A stretch of DNA of 64,000 nucleotides from Bog-473 sp035552095. Lineage in GTDB: Bacteria; Actinomycetota; Acidimicrobiia; Acidimicrobiales; RAAP-2. Of the stretch, positions 7,985-17,161 are shown in pieces. Every line of letters begins with the position of its first letter. Within the stretch, counting starts at the first letter, position 1. The stretch spans positions 1 through 64,000 of the forward strand of contig DASZMA010000142.1 of NCBI GenBank assembly GCA_035552095.1, written 5' to 3'. The position numbers and the translations under genes are program-made. The notes beneath the pieces were generated by a model that saw nothing but the letters and a program-made list of their open reading frames with translations, did not search any database and was not told where the DNA came from.

Positions 7985-9586
7985 GTGATCGAAGACCCGG
8001 ACCGGTGCTACCAGGCCGCCCATAGCAAGGACGCCCGCTTCGACGGCGTGTTCTTCATCGGCGTCACCTCGACCGGGATCTACTGCCGGCCGAGCTGCCC
8101 GGCCCGCACCCCCAAGCGGGAGAACGTGCGCTTCTACCGCTCGGCCGCCGCCGCCCAGCAGGCCGGCTTCCGGGCCTGCCTGCGCTGCCGGCCCGACGCC
8201 ACGCCGGGGTCACCGGAGTGGAACCTGCGGGCCGACACCGTGGCCCGGGCCATGCGGCTCATCCGCGACGGCATCGTCGACCGGGAGGGCGTAGACGGCC
8301 TGGCCCGCCGGCTCGGCTACAGCGTGCGCCAGCTCAACCGGGTGGTCACGGCTGAAGTGGGCACCGGACCGTTGGCCATCGCCCGGGCCCAACGCAGCCA
8401 GACGGCGCGCCTCCTGCTCGAGACGACCGACCTCCCGATCACCCATGTCGCCTTCGCGGCCGGGTTCGCCAGTGTGCGCCAGTGCAACGAGACGGTGCAA
8501 CAGATCTTCGCCGACACCCCGAGCGGGCTGCGGGCCCGGGTCTCCAAGCTCGCGGCCCGCCGCCGCTCGGAGAGCGCGGCCGACGGCACCACCCAGGGCA
8601 TCCGCCTTCGCCTGCCCGGCCGGCGCCCCTTCAGCCCCGCCTCGGTGCTCGACTTCCTCGGCACGCGCGCCGTGCCCGGCATTGAACGGCTGGACGGGTC
8701 GACCTACCGCCGCAGCCTGCGCCTGCCCCACGGCCACGCTGTGGTCGCCCTCACCGCCCCGGCGCCGAGCGACGAGGGGCCGGCGTTCGTCGAGGCTGAC
8801 CTGCACCTGTCCGATCTGCGCGACCTGACCACCGCCGTCTCCCGTTGCCGGCAGCTGCTCGACCTCGACGCCGATCCGATCGCCGTCCTCGAGGCGCTGG
8901 GCGACGACCCGCTGCTCGGCCCGCTGGTGCGGGAGAACCCGGGCCGGCGCGTGCCCGGCGCGGCCGACGGATTCGAGCTGGCGGTACGGGCCGTGATCGG
9001 GCAGCAGGTCTCCGTCCCGGGCGCGCGCACGGTGGCCGGGCGGCTGGTGCTGGCCGCCGGCGAGGTCCTCGGCGACCCGGTGGGGGGCATCACCCACCTC
9101 TTCCCCACCCCGAGCGGTCTTCTGGCACTGGCCGAACGTGACCCGGCCGCCTTCCCCATGCCGGCCAGCCGGCGCCGGGCCCTCGTCGCCCTGGCCGAGG
9201 CCGTTGAGAGCGGAGCGGTGGTCATCGACCCCGGGTCCGACCCAACTGAGCTGCGCCGGACCCTGGTCGACCTGCCCGGCATCGGGCCGTGGACGGCGGA
9301 GTACGTGGCCATGCGCGCCCTGCGCGACCCCGACGCCTTCATGCCGACCGACCTGGGCATCAGGCGGGCCGCCCACGCCCTCGGGTTACCCGACGATGCC
9401 GCCTTCCTCACCGCGCTGACGGAGAGTTGGCGCCCCTGGCGCAGCTACGCCATGGCCCACCTGTGGTCGCTGCCCGCGGCCCAGGCACCCCTGTCCCCGT
9501 CGCTGCTGACGAAGCGACCCGCCCAGAAGTCTCCGACCAAGAAAACCCTGACCAAGAAATCAGCGAGAGGAAGCCACGCCGCATGA
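7985..9586 (+). CDS. alkA: Ada-AraC-AlkA fusion: alkylation sensor and 3-methyladenine DNA glycosylase
   Basis: This 533-residue protein has three parts. An Ada N-terminal zinc domain carries Cys34, Cys38, Cys65 and Cys68 (GIYCRPSC, CLRCRP) and is expected to repair methylphosphotriesters. An AraC-type HTH follows (about residues 85-185). The C-terminus is an AlkA/HhH-GPD glycosylase with LPGIGPWTAEYVA and the catalytic Asp in MPTDLGIRR. It removes alkylated bases and probably activates its own operon when methylated. A Lys/Thr-rich tail ends the protein. GTG 7985 is chosen because Ada domains begin just before DPDRCY; TTG 7955 is the alternative. Confidence 0.9.
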   Translation: MIEDPDRCYQAAHSKDARFDGVFFIGVTSTGIYCRPSCPARTPKRENVRFYRSAAAAQQAGFRACLRCRPDATPGSPEWNLRADTVARAMRLIRDGIVDREGVDGLARRLGYSVRQLNRVVTAEVGTGPLAIARAQRSQTARLLLETTDLPITHVAFAAGFASVRQCNETVQQIFADTPSGLRARVSKLAARRRSESAADGTTQGIRLRLPGRRPFSPASVLDFLGTRAVPGIERLDGSTYRRSLRLPHGHAVVALTAPAPSDEGPAFVEADLHLSDLRDLTTAVSRCRQLLDLDADPIAVLEALGDDPLLGPLVRENPGRRVPGAADGFELAVRAVIGQQVSVPGARTVAGRLVLAAGEVLGDPVGGITHLFPTPSGLLALAERDPAAFPMPASRRRALVALAEAVESGAVVIDPGSDPTELRRTLVDLPGIGPWTAEYVAMRALRDPDAFMPTDLGIRRAAHALGLPDDAAFLTALTESWRPWRSYAMAHLWSLPAAQAPLSPSLLTKRPAQKSPTKKTLTKKSARGSHAA

Positions 9587-10062
9587 CAACACCAACGACC
9601 TACACCATGCCCCTGGAATCACCGGTGGGGCGGCTCGTGCTCGAGAGTGACGGCGACGTGCTGATCGGCATTTGGCTGCCGACCGAGCGCAAGGGAGCGC
9701 TGAGCCAGGGCGACGACGCCCCACCCGTGCTCAAGGACACGGCCACCCAACTCGAGGAGTACTTCGCCGGTGAGCGGACCGAGTTCGACGTGCCGATGGA
9801 GCTGGACGGCACGGCGTTCCAGCGCGACGTGTGGCACGAGCTGTCGCGCATCCCCTACGGCGTGACCATCAGCTACGGCGAGCTGGCCCGGCGGGTGGGC
9901 CGCCCCAAGGGACCGCGCGCCGTCGGCCAGGCCAACGGCAAGAACCCGATCCCCATCATCGTGCCCTGCCACCGGGTGCTGGCCAGCAACGGCATCGGCG
10001 GCTACGGCGGCGGCCTGCCCATGAAGCGCGCCCTGCTGGCCGTCGAAGGCGTCACGGCCTGA
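9583..10062 (+). CDS. ogt: Methylated-DNA-[protein]-cysteine S-methyltransferase
   Basis: This is a 159-residue O6-alkylguanine-DNA alkyltransferase with the active-site PCHRV motif (Cys129), preceded by FQRDVWHELSRIPYG and RAVGQANGKNPI, both typical of Ogt/MGMT. It transfers the alkyl group to its own cysteine in a suicide reaction. Its ATG overlaps the stop of the glycosylase gene by 4 nt, so the two alkylation-repair activities are translationally coupled. Confidence 0.92.
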   Translation: MTTPTTYTMPLESPVGRLVLESDGDVLIGIWLPTERKGALSQGDDAPPVLKDTATQLEEYFAGERTEFDVPMELDGTAFQRDVWHELSRIPYGVTISYGELARRVGRPKGPRAVGQANGKNPIPIIVPCHRVLASNGIGGYGGGLPMKRALLAVEGVTA

Positions 10063-10584
10063 CTAGCAGCTCCAGCTCCCGGTGACGGTGGCCGAACCGC
10101 TGTAGGTCGTACTGCCCACAGCGTGGTGCTCGACCTTGAGGTTGATCGACCCCTTGGTTCCCTTGTAGGTCACCGAGCCCGAGGTCTCGACCAGGGCGCT
10201 GATCGGGACGCCGCTGTTCTGGAACGACGAGTCGGTGAGCGAGGTCACGTCGGCTGACGCCACGTGCGTCGTGCCCTGCTTGGTGACGTGGAAGGTGGCG
10301 GCCCACGGACCTGACCCCGCCCCGCTGATGGTCCCCTTCATGTGGGAGAGGGTCACCAGGTAGCCCTTGCCGTTGTAGGACTTTCCGCTCAGGCAGTTCA
10401 GCGACGAAGGGGTGAGCTTGAGCGTGCCGCTGTAGGCCCCCTTGAAGGTGAAGGTGTTCGACGCCGTCTTGGCGCCGGCGACCGAGGGAGCCACGAGGGC
10501 CAACCCGCCGAACAGGGAGGCCACCACAGCGACCCCCACCCCGGTCATCGACCGCTGACGCGTGCGCTGCACCCTGTCGGTCAC
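10063..10584 (-). CDS. Secreted protein of unknown function
   Basis: This 173-residue protein has an N-terminal signal peptide (Arg-rich start, hydrophobic core GVGVAVVASLFGGLALVAP, cleavage near VAGA). The mature part is Ser/Thr/Gly-rich with alternating polar and hydrophobic residues, suggesting a beta-sandwich, and ends TVTGSWSC; the mature part has two Cys. GTG 10584 is chosen because GGGAGG lies 6 nt upstream. No family is recognised. It is convergent with ogt (adjacent stops) and divergent from the next SDR. Confidence 0.6.
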   Translation of the reverse strand: MTDRVQRTRQRSMTGVGVAVVASLFGGLALVAPSVAGAKTASNTFTFKGAYSGTLKLTPSSLNCLSGKSYNGKGYLVTLSHMKGTISGAGSGPWAATFHVTKQGTTHVASADVTSLTDSSFQNSGVPISALVETSGSVTYKGTKGSINLKVEHHAVGSTTYSGSATVTGSWSC

Positions 10585-10625
10585 GTCGAGCCTCCCAGCC
10601 GTGCGGTGTTTCCTGTGAATGACCT

Positions 10626-10676
10626 TAGAATGCGGCCGTACGGGCACAACACCCGCCCGGCGGCGACACCTAGAGT
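10626..10676 (+). promoter_or_regulatory. Duplicated -10/leaderless start module
   Basis: TTAGAATGCGGCCGT (10625-10639) and CTAGAGTGCGGCCGT (10670-10684) are near-identical copies 45 bp apart. In the second copy TAGAGT (10671-10676) lies 6 nt before the GTG start of the SDR gene, a leaderless promoter. The first copy leads to GTA and would give a short leader if active. Confidence 0.4.
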
Positions 10677-10682
10677 GCGGCC

Positions 10683-11495
10683 GTGGAAACGACCCAGAGT
10701 GTGCAAGCGGCCTTCGACCTGACCGGGCGCGTAGCGCTGGTGACCGGCGCCGGCAGCGGCATCGGCCGCACCACCGCGGAGGTGCTGGCCGCGGCCGGGG
10801 CGACCGTGGTCTGCGCCGACATCAACCTGGCCGGCGCCCAGGAGTCAGCCCGGAACATCCTGGCGGCCGGCGGCGTGGCCGAGGCGGCCGAGCTCAACGT
10901 GGCCCAGCGCGGCGCCACCGACGGGCTGGTGCAGGGGATCGTGGCCAGCCACGGCCACCTCGACGTGATGTGCAACATCGCCGGCATCATGATCGACAGC
11001 TCCATCATTGAGCTCGACCCCGACGAGTTCGACCGCATCCTGTCGGTGAATCTCAAGGGTGTCCTGTACGGATGCCAGGCCGCCGGCAAGGTGATGGTGG
11101 AGCAGCGGGCGGGCAGCATCATCAACATGGCGTCGGCCGCCGTACTGGCTCCCTCGCCGGGCATCGGCCCCTACGCCATCTGCAAGGCCGGGGTGGCCCA
11201 GCTGACCCAGTCGATGGCGATCGAGGTGGGACGGCGCGGGGTCCGGGTCAACACGGTGGCGCCCGGGTTCATCCCGACCAACATGACCGCCCGCTACTAC
11301 ACCAAGCCCGACGGGACCATTGACGAGGAGACCAAGGCCGCCATGCTGGCCCCCATGGCCAAGTTCGCCCCCTTGCGCCGGGTCGGGATGACCTCGGACA
11401 TCGGATACTGCGTGTTGTATCTAGCCTCGGACGCATCCAGCTTCGTCACCGGGCAACTGCTCAGCCCCAACGGTGGCGTGGCCATGCACTACTAA
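10683..11495 (+). CDS. SDR family oxidoreductase
   Basis: This is a 270-residue classical short-chain dehydrogenase: cofactor motif TGAGSGIG (about residues 21-28), CNIAGIM in place of NNAG, catalytic YAICK and a C-terminal GGVAMHY. It has Asp at the end of beta-2 (CADIN), which favours NAD(H). An insertion (ARYYTKPDGTIDEETKAAM) in the substrate loop resembles lipid or steroid SDRs of actinobacteria. The substrate is unknown. It starts with a leaderless GTG and stands alone. Confidence 0.85.
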   Translation: METTQSVQAAFDLTGRVALVTGAGSGIGRTTAEVLAAAGATVVCADINLAGAQESARNILAAGGVAEAAELNVAQRGATDGLVQGIVASHGHLDVMCNIAGIMIDSSIIELDPDEFDRILSVNLKGVLYGCQAAGKVMVEQRAGSIINMASAAVLAPSPGIGPYAICKAGVAQLTQSMAIEVGRRGVRVNTVAPGFIPTNMTARYYTKPDGTIDEETKAAMLAPMAKFAPLRRVGMTSDIGYCVLYLASDASSFVTGQLLSPNGGVAMHY

Positions 11496-11547
11496 GACCG
11501 GACCGGGAGCCCGGATCGCTCGACCACTGATCCGGCCCCGCCGTGGA

Positions 11548-12723
11548 TCAGCTGACGCGCTGCAACTCGAGCGCGGTCAAGGTGGCGTTCTCGGCGATCA
11601 CCGCGGGATCAGGACCCAGAAGGACAAAGGCCGATCCGACCGAGATGGCGTCGCTCACGACCCCGGTGCCGGACAGGCGGGAGAGGCACTCGGCCGGTGC
11701 GGTGGGGGAGGGCTGGGCGCAGGTAACCGCGCTGTCCGACGCACTGAGCACCAGCGCGCCGGCCACGGAATCGACGATCTGCTCGGTGGCCGACCCGCCA
11801 AAGGACTTGATCAGGTGCAGGGTCGTCTCGTCGTACTCGCTGAACTGCGCGTCCTCCCCCTGGCCGGCCGGCTCGGACACCCAGAGCACCCCACCGGCGG
11901 CCACGTCAATGAACTGCACCCCGCCACCGAGGCCGTTGGGCGCGTTGGCCAGGAGCGGGCCGACCGTGGACACGCCCGCGTCGCTGACCTTGACCAGGTG
12001 GTCATCGGATCGCTCGTAAAAGACGGAGCCGTTGGGGCCGAAGGTAGCGCTGGCGCCCTGGGCCACCAGGTGCGGCGCCGCCTTCGAGGCCGGGTTGATG
12101 CGGTAGATGCGCTGGATCGCCTGTTGGGTGATCGACACCAGGACGCGCCCGCCCGACGCCGTCATCGACACCAGATCGTCGTTGGAGCTGTTGGCGGTGT
12201 GCACCGGCGGCAGCGCCCAGTGGGCGTCGCGGTTCCCCGTGCTGCGGCTGAACGCCGTCACTCCGGAGTAGCTGGCCACGTAGAGGTTGTTGGCGTCGGC
12301 GGCCAGAGCGGCGACGCCGTTGTCGACGTGCTCGGCCACGGCGGCCGGGCCGTTCCCGTCGACCACCCACACCACCGAGGTCTGCGCACTGCCCGGATTC
12401 TGCGCCGCCACAAAGACCGCCCCGTCGGGTCCCTCGGCCGCCGCCACCTGGACGGCGGCCAGCGGGACGTCGATGGCGCCGCCGAGTTGCAAGGGACCGG
12501 TGGTGGCCGCCGCCGGGAGGGTGGTCGTCGTGGTGGCCGGGCCTGCGGTCGTGGTCGTGGTGGTGGCCCGCGCCCCGGGCGCCGTGGCCGGGGCGCTCTG
12601 GGGCCCGGGCGACGAACAAGCGGCCAGCAGCAGACCGGTGGTGGAGACGACGAGCAGGCCGAGCAGGCCGGCCAGCACTCGATCGGTCACGCCCGCTCGA
12701 TGCTCCGCTCGGGATCCCGGCAC
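11548..12723 (-). CDS. Secreted lipoprotein with predicted beta-propeller repeats
   Basis: This 391-residue protein has a lipoprotein signal (hydrophobic core, then LLLAAC) and a Thr/Pro/Ala-rich linker with runs of Thr (about residues 50-75). The remainder is made of repeated short beta-strand segments such as GAVFVAAQN, NNLYVASYS, GRVLVSITQ and GSVFYERSD, suggesting a beta-propeller on the outer face of the membrane. No catalytic motif is seen. CATACT lies 7 nt before the GTG start, a possible leaderless promoter; GTG 12690 is an alternative start. Confidence 0.65.
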   Translation of the reverse strand: MPGSRAEHRAGVTDRVLAGLLGLLVVSTTGLLLAACSSPGPQSAPATAPGARATTTTTTAGPATTTTTLPAAATTGPLQLGGAIDVPLAAVQVAAAEGPDGAVFVAAQNPGSAQTSVVWVVDGNGPAAVAEHVDNGVAALAADANNLYVASYSGVTAFSRSTGNRDAHWALPPVHTANSSNDDLVSMTASGGRVLVSITQQAIQRIYRINPASKAAPHLVAQGASATFGPNGSVFYERSDDHLVKVSDAGVSTVGPLLANAPNGLGGGVQFIDVAAGGVLWVSEPAGQGEDAQFSEYDETTLHLIKSFGGSATEQIVDSVAGALVLSASDSAVTCAQPSPTAPAECLSRLSGTGVVSDAISVGSAFVLLGPDPAVIAENATLTALELQRVS

Positions 12724-12942
12724 GCCGCCCAGTATGGCCGCGAGCGCCGCTCGACTGACCCGGCGGCTGACGCGCTGAGGCTACGAGTTGGCGGTGCCGG
12801 TGGCGGTGCCGGCGGCATGGAGCATTTTTGGGTTGGTACGAGATCTCGTGTCACTTCCCATCAACTCACCCGACGTCACATGTCACATGCCAGATGCAGG
12901 GCGGCCGGGCGCGGCACAGTACGCGGCGGGTACGTTGCCGCC

Positions 12943-13659
12943 ATGGTCACCACCCGAGAAATTGAGTACCGCGCCGACGACCGCCGGCTCGTGGGCACGC
13001 TGGTCCTACCCGAGGGAGCCGGCCCGCGGCCGGGCGTCCTGGTCTCCCATGAGGGGCCGGGCCTGGACGACGGGGCGCGGGGCCGGGCCACCCTGCTGGC
13101 CGAACTGGGCTATGTGGCCTTCGCCTTGGATTATCACGGGGACGGCCGTCCCCTGACCGACCGCGAGGCCATGATGGCCCGCCTGGGCGAACTCTCGGCC
13201 GATCCGCTGCGCACGCGGGCCCTGGGCCGGGCCGGCCTCGACGTCCTGCTGGCCGAGGACCGCACCGACCCTGACCTGGTGGCGGCCATCGGCTACTGCT
13301 TCGGTGGCACCTTGACCTTTGAGCTGGCCCGCAGCGGGGCCGATCTCAAGGCGGCGGTCGGCTTCCACGCCGGGCTGGGCACGACCCGGCCCGAGGACGC
13401 CCGCCACATCAAGGCCAAGGTCCTGGCCCTCATCGGCGCCGACGACCCCATGGTCAACATCGACCAGCGCCGGGACTTCGAGGAGGAGATGCGGGCGGGC
13501 GATGTGGACTGGGAGCTGAACGTCTACGGCGGCGCCCAGCACAGTTTCACCCGGCCCGACGCGGCGGCGGCCGGCATCCCCGGCATCGCCTACCACGAGC
13601 CCACCGACCGGCGGTCCTGGCGGGCCATGCTCGACCTCTTCGACGAGACCCTGACCTAG
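12943..13659 (+). CDS. Dienelactone hydrolase family protein
   Basis: This 238-residue alpha/beta hydrolase has the dienelactone hydrolase triad: Cys nucleophile at residue 119 in GYCFGG, Asp in IGADDPMV and His in GGAQHSF. Family members open lactones or cleave esters; the true substrate here is unknown. A leaderless promoter element TACGTT (12931-12936) lies 6 nt before the ATG. It precedes the amidohydrolase operon but is separated from it by an operator and a promoter. Confidence 0.85.
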   Translation: MVTTREIEYRADDRRLVGTLVLPEGAGPRPGVLVSHEGPGLDDGARGRATLLAELGYVAFALDYHGDGRPLTDREAMMARLGELSADPLRTRALGRAGLDVLLAEDRTDPDLVAAIGYCFGGTLTFELARSGADLKAAVGFHAGLGTTRPEDARHIKAKVLALIGADDPMVNIDQRRDFEEEMRAGDVDWELNVYGGAQHSFTRPDAAAAGIPGIAYHEPTDRRSWRAMLDLFDETLT

Positions 13660-13672
13660 TCGACCCCCGTAT

Positions 13673-13687
13673 CTGACGGTCCGTCAG
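13673..13687. promoter_or_regulatory. Palindromic operator, copy 2 (perfect)
   Basis: CTGACGGTCCGTCAG is a perfect 7-1-7 palindrome preceded by AT. A -10-like TAACCT follows at 13696-13701, 8 nt before the ATG of the amidohydrolase. The palindrome would therefore sit between about -37 and -23, over the -35 region, a repressor position. Confidence 0.65.
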
Positions 13688-13709
13688 GTCCGGACTAACC
13701 TCGATCCCC

Positions 13710-14912
13710 ATGCCTGAGCCGCTGCCGCTGATCATCTCGGTGGACGACCACGTGGTCGAGCCACCCAACGTCTGGCAGGACCGCCTCCCGGCCAAATACG
13801 CCGAGGTGGGCCCCCGGGTGGTGCGCGCCCCCATGCCCGAGGTGATCTTCAAGGGGGGCCAGCTCACGGTCAAGCCGGGAGCCAAGGGCGAGCCGGTGGA
13901 CTGGTGGTACTACGAGGACCTCAAGCGCCCCCTGCTGCGGGTCGACTCGGCGGTCGGCGTGCCCCGCGAAGAGGTCACCATGCGCGGCGTCATGTACGAG
14001 GAGATGCGGCCCGGCTCCTACGAGGTGAAGCCCCGCCTGGAGGACATGGACCTCAACCACATTGAGGCCGCCCTCTGCTTCCCGACCTTCCCCCGCTTCT
14101 GCGGCCAGACCTTCACCGAGGCCAAGGACAAGGAGCTCGGGCTCCTCTGCGTGAAGGCCTACAACGACTGGATGGTCGAGGAGTGGTGCGGCGATTCGGG
14201 TGGTCGCCTCATCCCCCTCACCCTCATCCCCCTGTGGGACGCCGAGCTGGCGGCCGCCGAGGTGCGGCGCAACGCCGATCGCGGCGTGCGGGCTGTCTGC
14301 TTCAGCGAGATCCCGCCCTATTTGGGCCTGCCCAGCGTGCACGACCCCGACCACTACTGGGACCCCTTCTTCCGGGCCTGCGCCGAGACGCAGACCATCG
14401 TCAACATGCACATCGGGTCCTCGTCCAAGATGCCGTCGACCTCGGCCGACGCCCCACCCGCCGTCGGCTCGACCCTGACCCACACCAACGCCACCTTCTC
14501 GCTGGTCGACTTCCTCTTCAGTGGCGTCTTCGTGCGCATCCCCGAGCTCAAGGTGGCGTACTCGGAAGGGCAGATCGGCTGGATCCCCTACATCCTGGAG
14601 CGGGCCGACCGGGTCTGGGAGGACAACCGGGGCTGGGGCGGCGTGGCCGACATTGTGCCCGAGAAGCCCAGCAGCTACTTCAAGGACCACGTGTGGGGCT
14701 GCTTCTTCGATGACGCCCACGGCCTCAAGTCGGTCGACGAGATCGGCGAGGACAACATCACCTACGAGTCCGACTACCCCCACTCGGACTCGACCTGGCC
14801 CCGGACCCTCGAGATCGCCGAGGAGCAGATGGCCGACCTCTCCGACGCCCAGCGCCGCAAGATCGTGCGGGGCAATGCCATAAAGCTGTTCGGCCTCGAT
14901 TTTCCCGTCTGA
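13710..14912 (+). CDS. Amidohydrolase-2 family protein
   Basis: This 400-residue TIM-barrel hydrolase/decarboxylase of the amidohydrolase_2 family starts with ISVDDHVVEPPNVW, where the usual metal-binding HxH is reduced to DDH. It keeps NMHIGSSS in the middle and the late ESDYPHSDSTWP typical of this actinobacterial subgroup. These proteins commonly sit in acyl-CoA dehydrogenase/LLM operons; their substrate is mostly unknown, and ring cleavage or decarboxylation is suggested for some. It is the first gene of a four-gene operon. Confidence 0.85.
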   Translation: MPEPLPLIISVDDHVVEPPNVWQDRLPAKYAEVGPRVVRAPMPEVIFKGGQLTVKPGAKGEPVDWWYYEDLKRPLLRVDSAVGVPREEVTMRGVMYEEMRPGSYEVKPRLEDMDLNHIEAALCFPTFPRFCGQTFTEAKDKELGLLCVKAYNDWMVEEWCGDSGGRLIPLTLIPLWDAELAAAEVRRNADRGVRAVCFSEIPPYLGLPSVHDPDHYWDPFFRACAETQTIVNMHIGSSSKMPSTSADAPPAVGSTLTHTNATFSLVDFLFSGVFVRIPELKVAYSEGQIGWIPYILERADRVWEDNRGWGGVADIVPEKPSSYFKDHVWGCFFDDAHGLKSVDEIGEDNITYESDYPHSDSTWPRTLEIAEEQMADLSDAQRRKIVRGNAIKLFGLDFPV

Positions 14913-14932
14913 ATCCGTCCTAATCTCCAGCC

Positions 14933-16123
14933 GTGGATCTTCGCTACAGCGCGGCCGAGCAGACCTTCCGCGACGAATTGCGGGCCTGGCTGACGGCCAC
15001 CCTGCCCACCCTGCCGGCGGCCCCGCCGGCCGAGAACTGGCCCGAACGGCGCCGCTTCGACTCGCAGTGGCAGCGCCTCCTCTTCGGGGCCGGCTACGCC
15101 GGGGTCGACTGGCCGGCCGAGGGCGGGGGACGGGGCGCCTCGCCCATTGAGCAGCTCATCTTCAAGGAGGAGTGCGAGCGGGCCGGCGCTCCCTACGTCG
15201 GGGTCAACTTCGTCGGGCTGCTCCACGCCGGCCCGACCATCATTGCCGAGGGCAACCCCGAACAGAAGGCGCGCTACCTCCCGTCCATCCTGCGCGGGGA
15301 CGAGGTGTGGTGCCAGGGCTTCAGCGAGCCCGACGCCGGCAGCGACCTGGCCTCGTTGCGGACCCGGGCCCGGCGTGACGGCGACGAGTACGTGGTGACC
15401 GGGTCGAAGATCTGGACCTCCCACGCCGAGGTGGCCGACTACTGCGAGCTGCTGGTGCGCACCGGCGAGGAGCGCAACCGCGGCATCACCTGGTTGATCA
15501 TGCCGATGGACTCGCCCGGCATTGAGATCCGGCCCTTGCGCACCATCGCCGGCTCGACCGAGTTCGCCGAACTGTTCTTGAACGAGGTGCGCATCCCGGT
15601 GACCAACCGGGTCGGTGAGGAGAACGACGGCTGGCGGGTCACCATGGTCACCCTCTCCTTCGAGCGGGGCACCGCCTTCGTGGGCGACCTCCTCGAGTCG
15701 ATGCGGCTGCTGCACGCGCTGCGCCAGCTGGCGCACCGCCTCGGCCTGCTGGACGACGTCGGCCTGCAGCGGCGCATCGGCCATCTGGCCGCGGCCTTCG
15801 ACGCCCTGTGGGCCCTGACCAAGCGCAACGTGTCCGAGGCGGCGCAGACCGGGATCCCCGGCATCGGCGGCTCGGTCTTCAAGCTGTCCTTCTCCGAGCA
15901 CGCCCAGGCCCTGGGCGACCTGGCCATGGAGGTGCTCGACCGGGCCGCCCTGAGCGGCGATCCGCTCCTGGGCGCCGACGGCCAGCCGTTGGGCAATGAG
16001 GAACAGGTGCACAACTGGTTCAAGTCGATCAACCTGACCATCGCCGCCGGCACGTCGCAGGTGCAGCGCAACATTGTGGCCGAGCGCATCCTCGGCCTGC
16101 CGAAAGCTCCCAAGGCCAGCTAG
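14933..16123 (+). CDS. Acyl-CoA dehydrogenase, subunit A of second pair
   Basis: This 396-residue acyl-CoA dehydrogenase has WCQGFSEPDAGSDLAS, GSKIWTSHA and the C-terminal IAAGTSQVQRNIVAERILGLPK. It is co-directional with the amidohydrolase, 20 nt downstream. A TAATCT element (14921-14926) 6 nt before the GTG suggests an internal leaderless promoter in addition to read-through. It resembles the first subunit of FadE heteromers and overlaps the next gene by one base. Confidence 0.88.
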   Translation: MDLRYSAAEQTFRDELRAWLTATLPTLPAAPPAENWPERRRFDSQWQRLLFGAGYAGVDWPAEGGGRGASPIEQLIFKEECERAGAPYVGVNFVGLLHAGPTIIAEGNPEQKARYLPSILRGDEVWCQGFSEPDAGSDLASLRTRARRDGDEYVVTGSKIWTSHAEVADYCELLVRTGEERNRGITWLIMPMDSPGIEIRPLRTIAGSTEFAELFLNEVRIPVTNRVGEENDGWRVTMVTLSFERGTAFVGDLLESMRLLHALRQLAHRLGLLDDVGLQRRIGHLAAAFDALWALTKRNVSEAAQTGIPGIGGSVFKLSFSEHAQALGDLAMEVLDRAALSGDPLLGADGQPLGNEEQVHNWFKSINLTIAAGTSQVQRNIVAERILGLPKAPKAS

Positions 16124-17142
16124 TGGACTTTCGCGTCTCCGACGAACAGCAGGAATTGGCCCAGGGGATCCGGGCCGTGCTGGGTGGCCGCCTCCCCCTG
16201 GCCCACCTGCGGGCCAACGAGGGCGCCGAGTCGGCCATCAGTGCCGCCGACTGGGCCATCCTGGGCGAGACCGGCGTCTTCGCCCTCACCCTGCCCGAGC
16301 CCGAGGGCACCGGCCTGGGCCGGGCCGACGCCGTGGTGGTCTACGAGGAGCTGGGCCGGGCTCTCATCCCGGGCCCGCTGGTCGGCACCTTCCTGGCCGC
16401 CAGCGGGCACCTGGTCGACGGGGCGGCGGAGGGCCTGGTCCAGGTGGGGGTGCACAGCAGCGGCAGTGGCCCCATCCTCATTGAACACCTCCCCTCCCTC
16501 CACGCCCTCCTGGTGCTCTCGGGCCTCGAGCGCGGGTCGACGGCCCGGCTGCTGGCCCCGGCCCCGCCGGTCGAGACGGCCCAGCGGATGGCCGCACCGC
16601 TCGATCCGCTGACCCCGCTGTGGCAGCTGGCGTCGCTCCCGGCCGGTGACCCCGTGCGCGACTCGGGGTTCGGCTTGGGCCGCGACGGCTCACTGCTCAC
16701 CGCCGCGCTGCAAGTCGGGCACGCGGCCGAGACCCTCGACCTGGCGGTGGCCTACGCCAAGCAGCGCCACCAGTTCGGCCAAGCCATCGGCAGCTTCCAG
16801 GCGATCAAGCACATCTGCGCCGACATGCTGGTGCGGGCCGAGGTGGCGCGCAGCGCGGTGCACGCCGCCGCCTGCCTGGCCGATGACGCCGAGGTCGTGG
16901 ACTCCGAGGCGGCCATCTCGGGCCACACGCCCGAGCAGGTGGTGAGCCAGGCCGTCATGGGCGCCAAACTGCTGGCCGATGAAGCCGCCCTGGCCAACGC
17001 CCGGGCGGCCATTCAGGTGCACGGGGGGATGGGCTACACCTGGGAGGTACCGCTCCATCTGCACCTGAAGCGGTCACGGGTGCTGGCCACCACCTTCGGC
17101 ACGCCCGCCCAGCTGTCCGCCGCCATGGCCGCCCTCGCCTGA
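16123..17142 (+). CDS. Acyl-CoA dehydrogenase, subunit B of second pair
   Basis: This 339-residue protein has the C-terminal helical domain of acyl-CoA dehydrogenases (KQRHQFGQAIGSFQAIKHIC, IQVHGGMGYTWE) with a shortened, divergent N-terminal half. Its GTG shares one base with the TAG stop of the preceding dehydrogenase. It repeats the architecture of the 4899/6050 pair, so the window holds two likely heteromeric enzymes, probably acting on different chain lengths or ring systems (inference). Confidence 0.85.
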   Translation: MDFRVSDEQQELAQGIRAVLGGRLPLAHLRANEGAESAISAADWAILGETGVFALTLPEPEGTGLGRADAVVVYEELGRALIPGPLVGTFLAASGHLVDGAAEGLVQVGVHSSGSGPILIEHLPSLHALLVLSGLERGSTARLLAPAPPVETAQRMAAPLDPLTPLWQLASLPAGDPVRDSGFGLGRDGSLLTAALQVGHAAETLDLAVAYAKQRHQFGQAIGSFQAIKHICADMLVRAEVARSAVHAAACLADDAEVVDSEAAISGHTPEQVVSQAVMGAKLLADEAALANARAAIQVHGGMGYTWEVPLHLHLKRSRVLATTFGTPAQLSAAMAALA

Positions 17143-17161
17143 TCGAACGGAGATCATCGAC

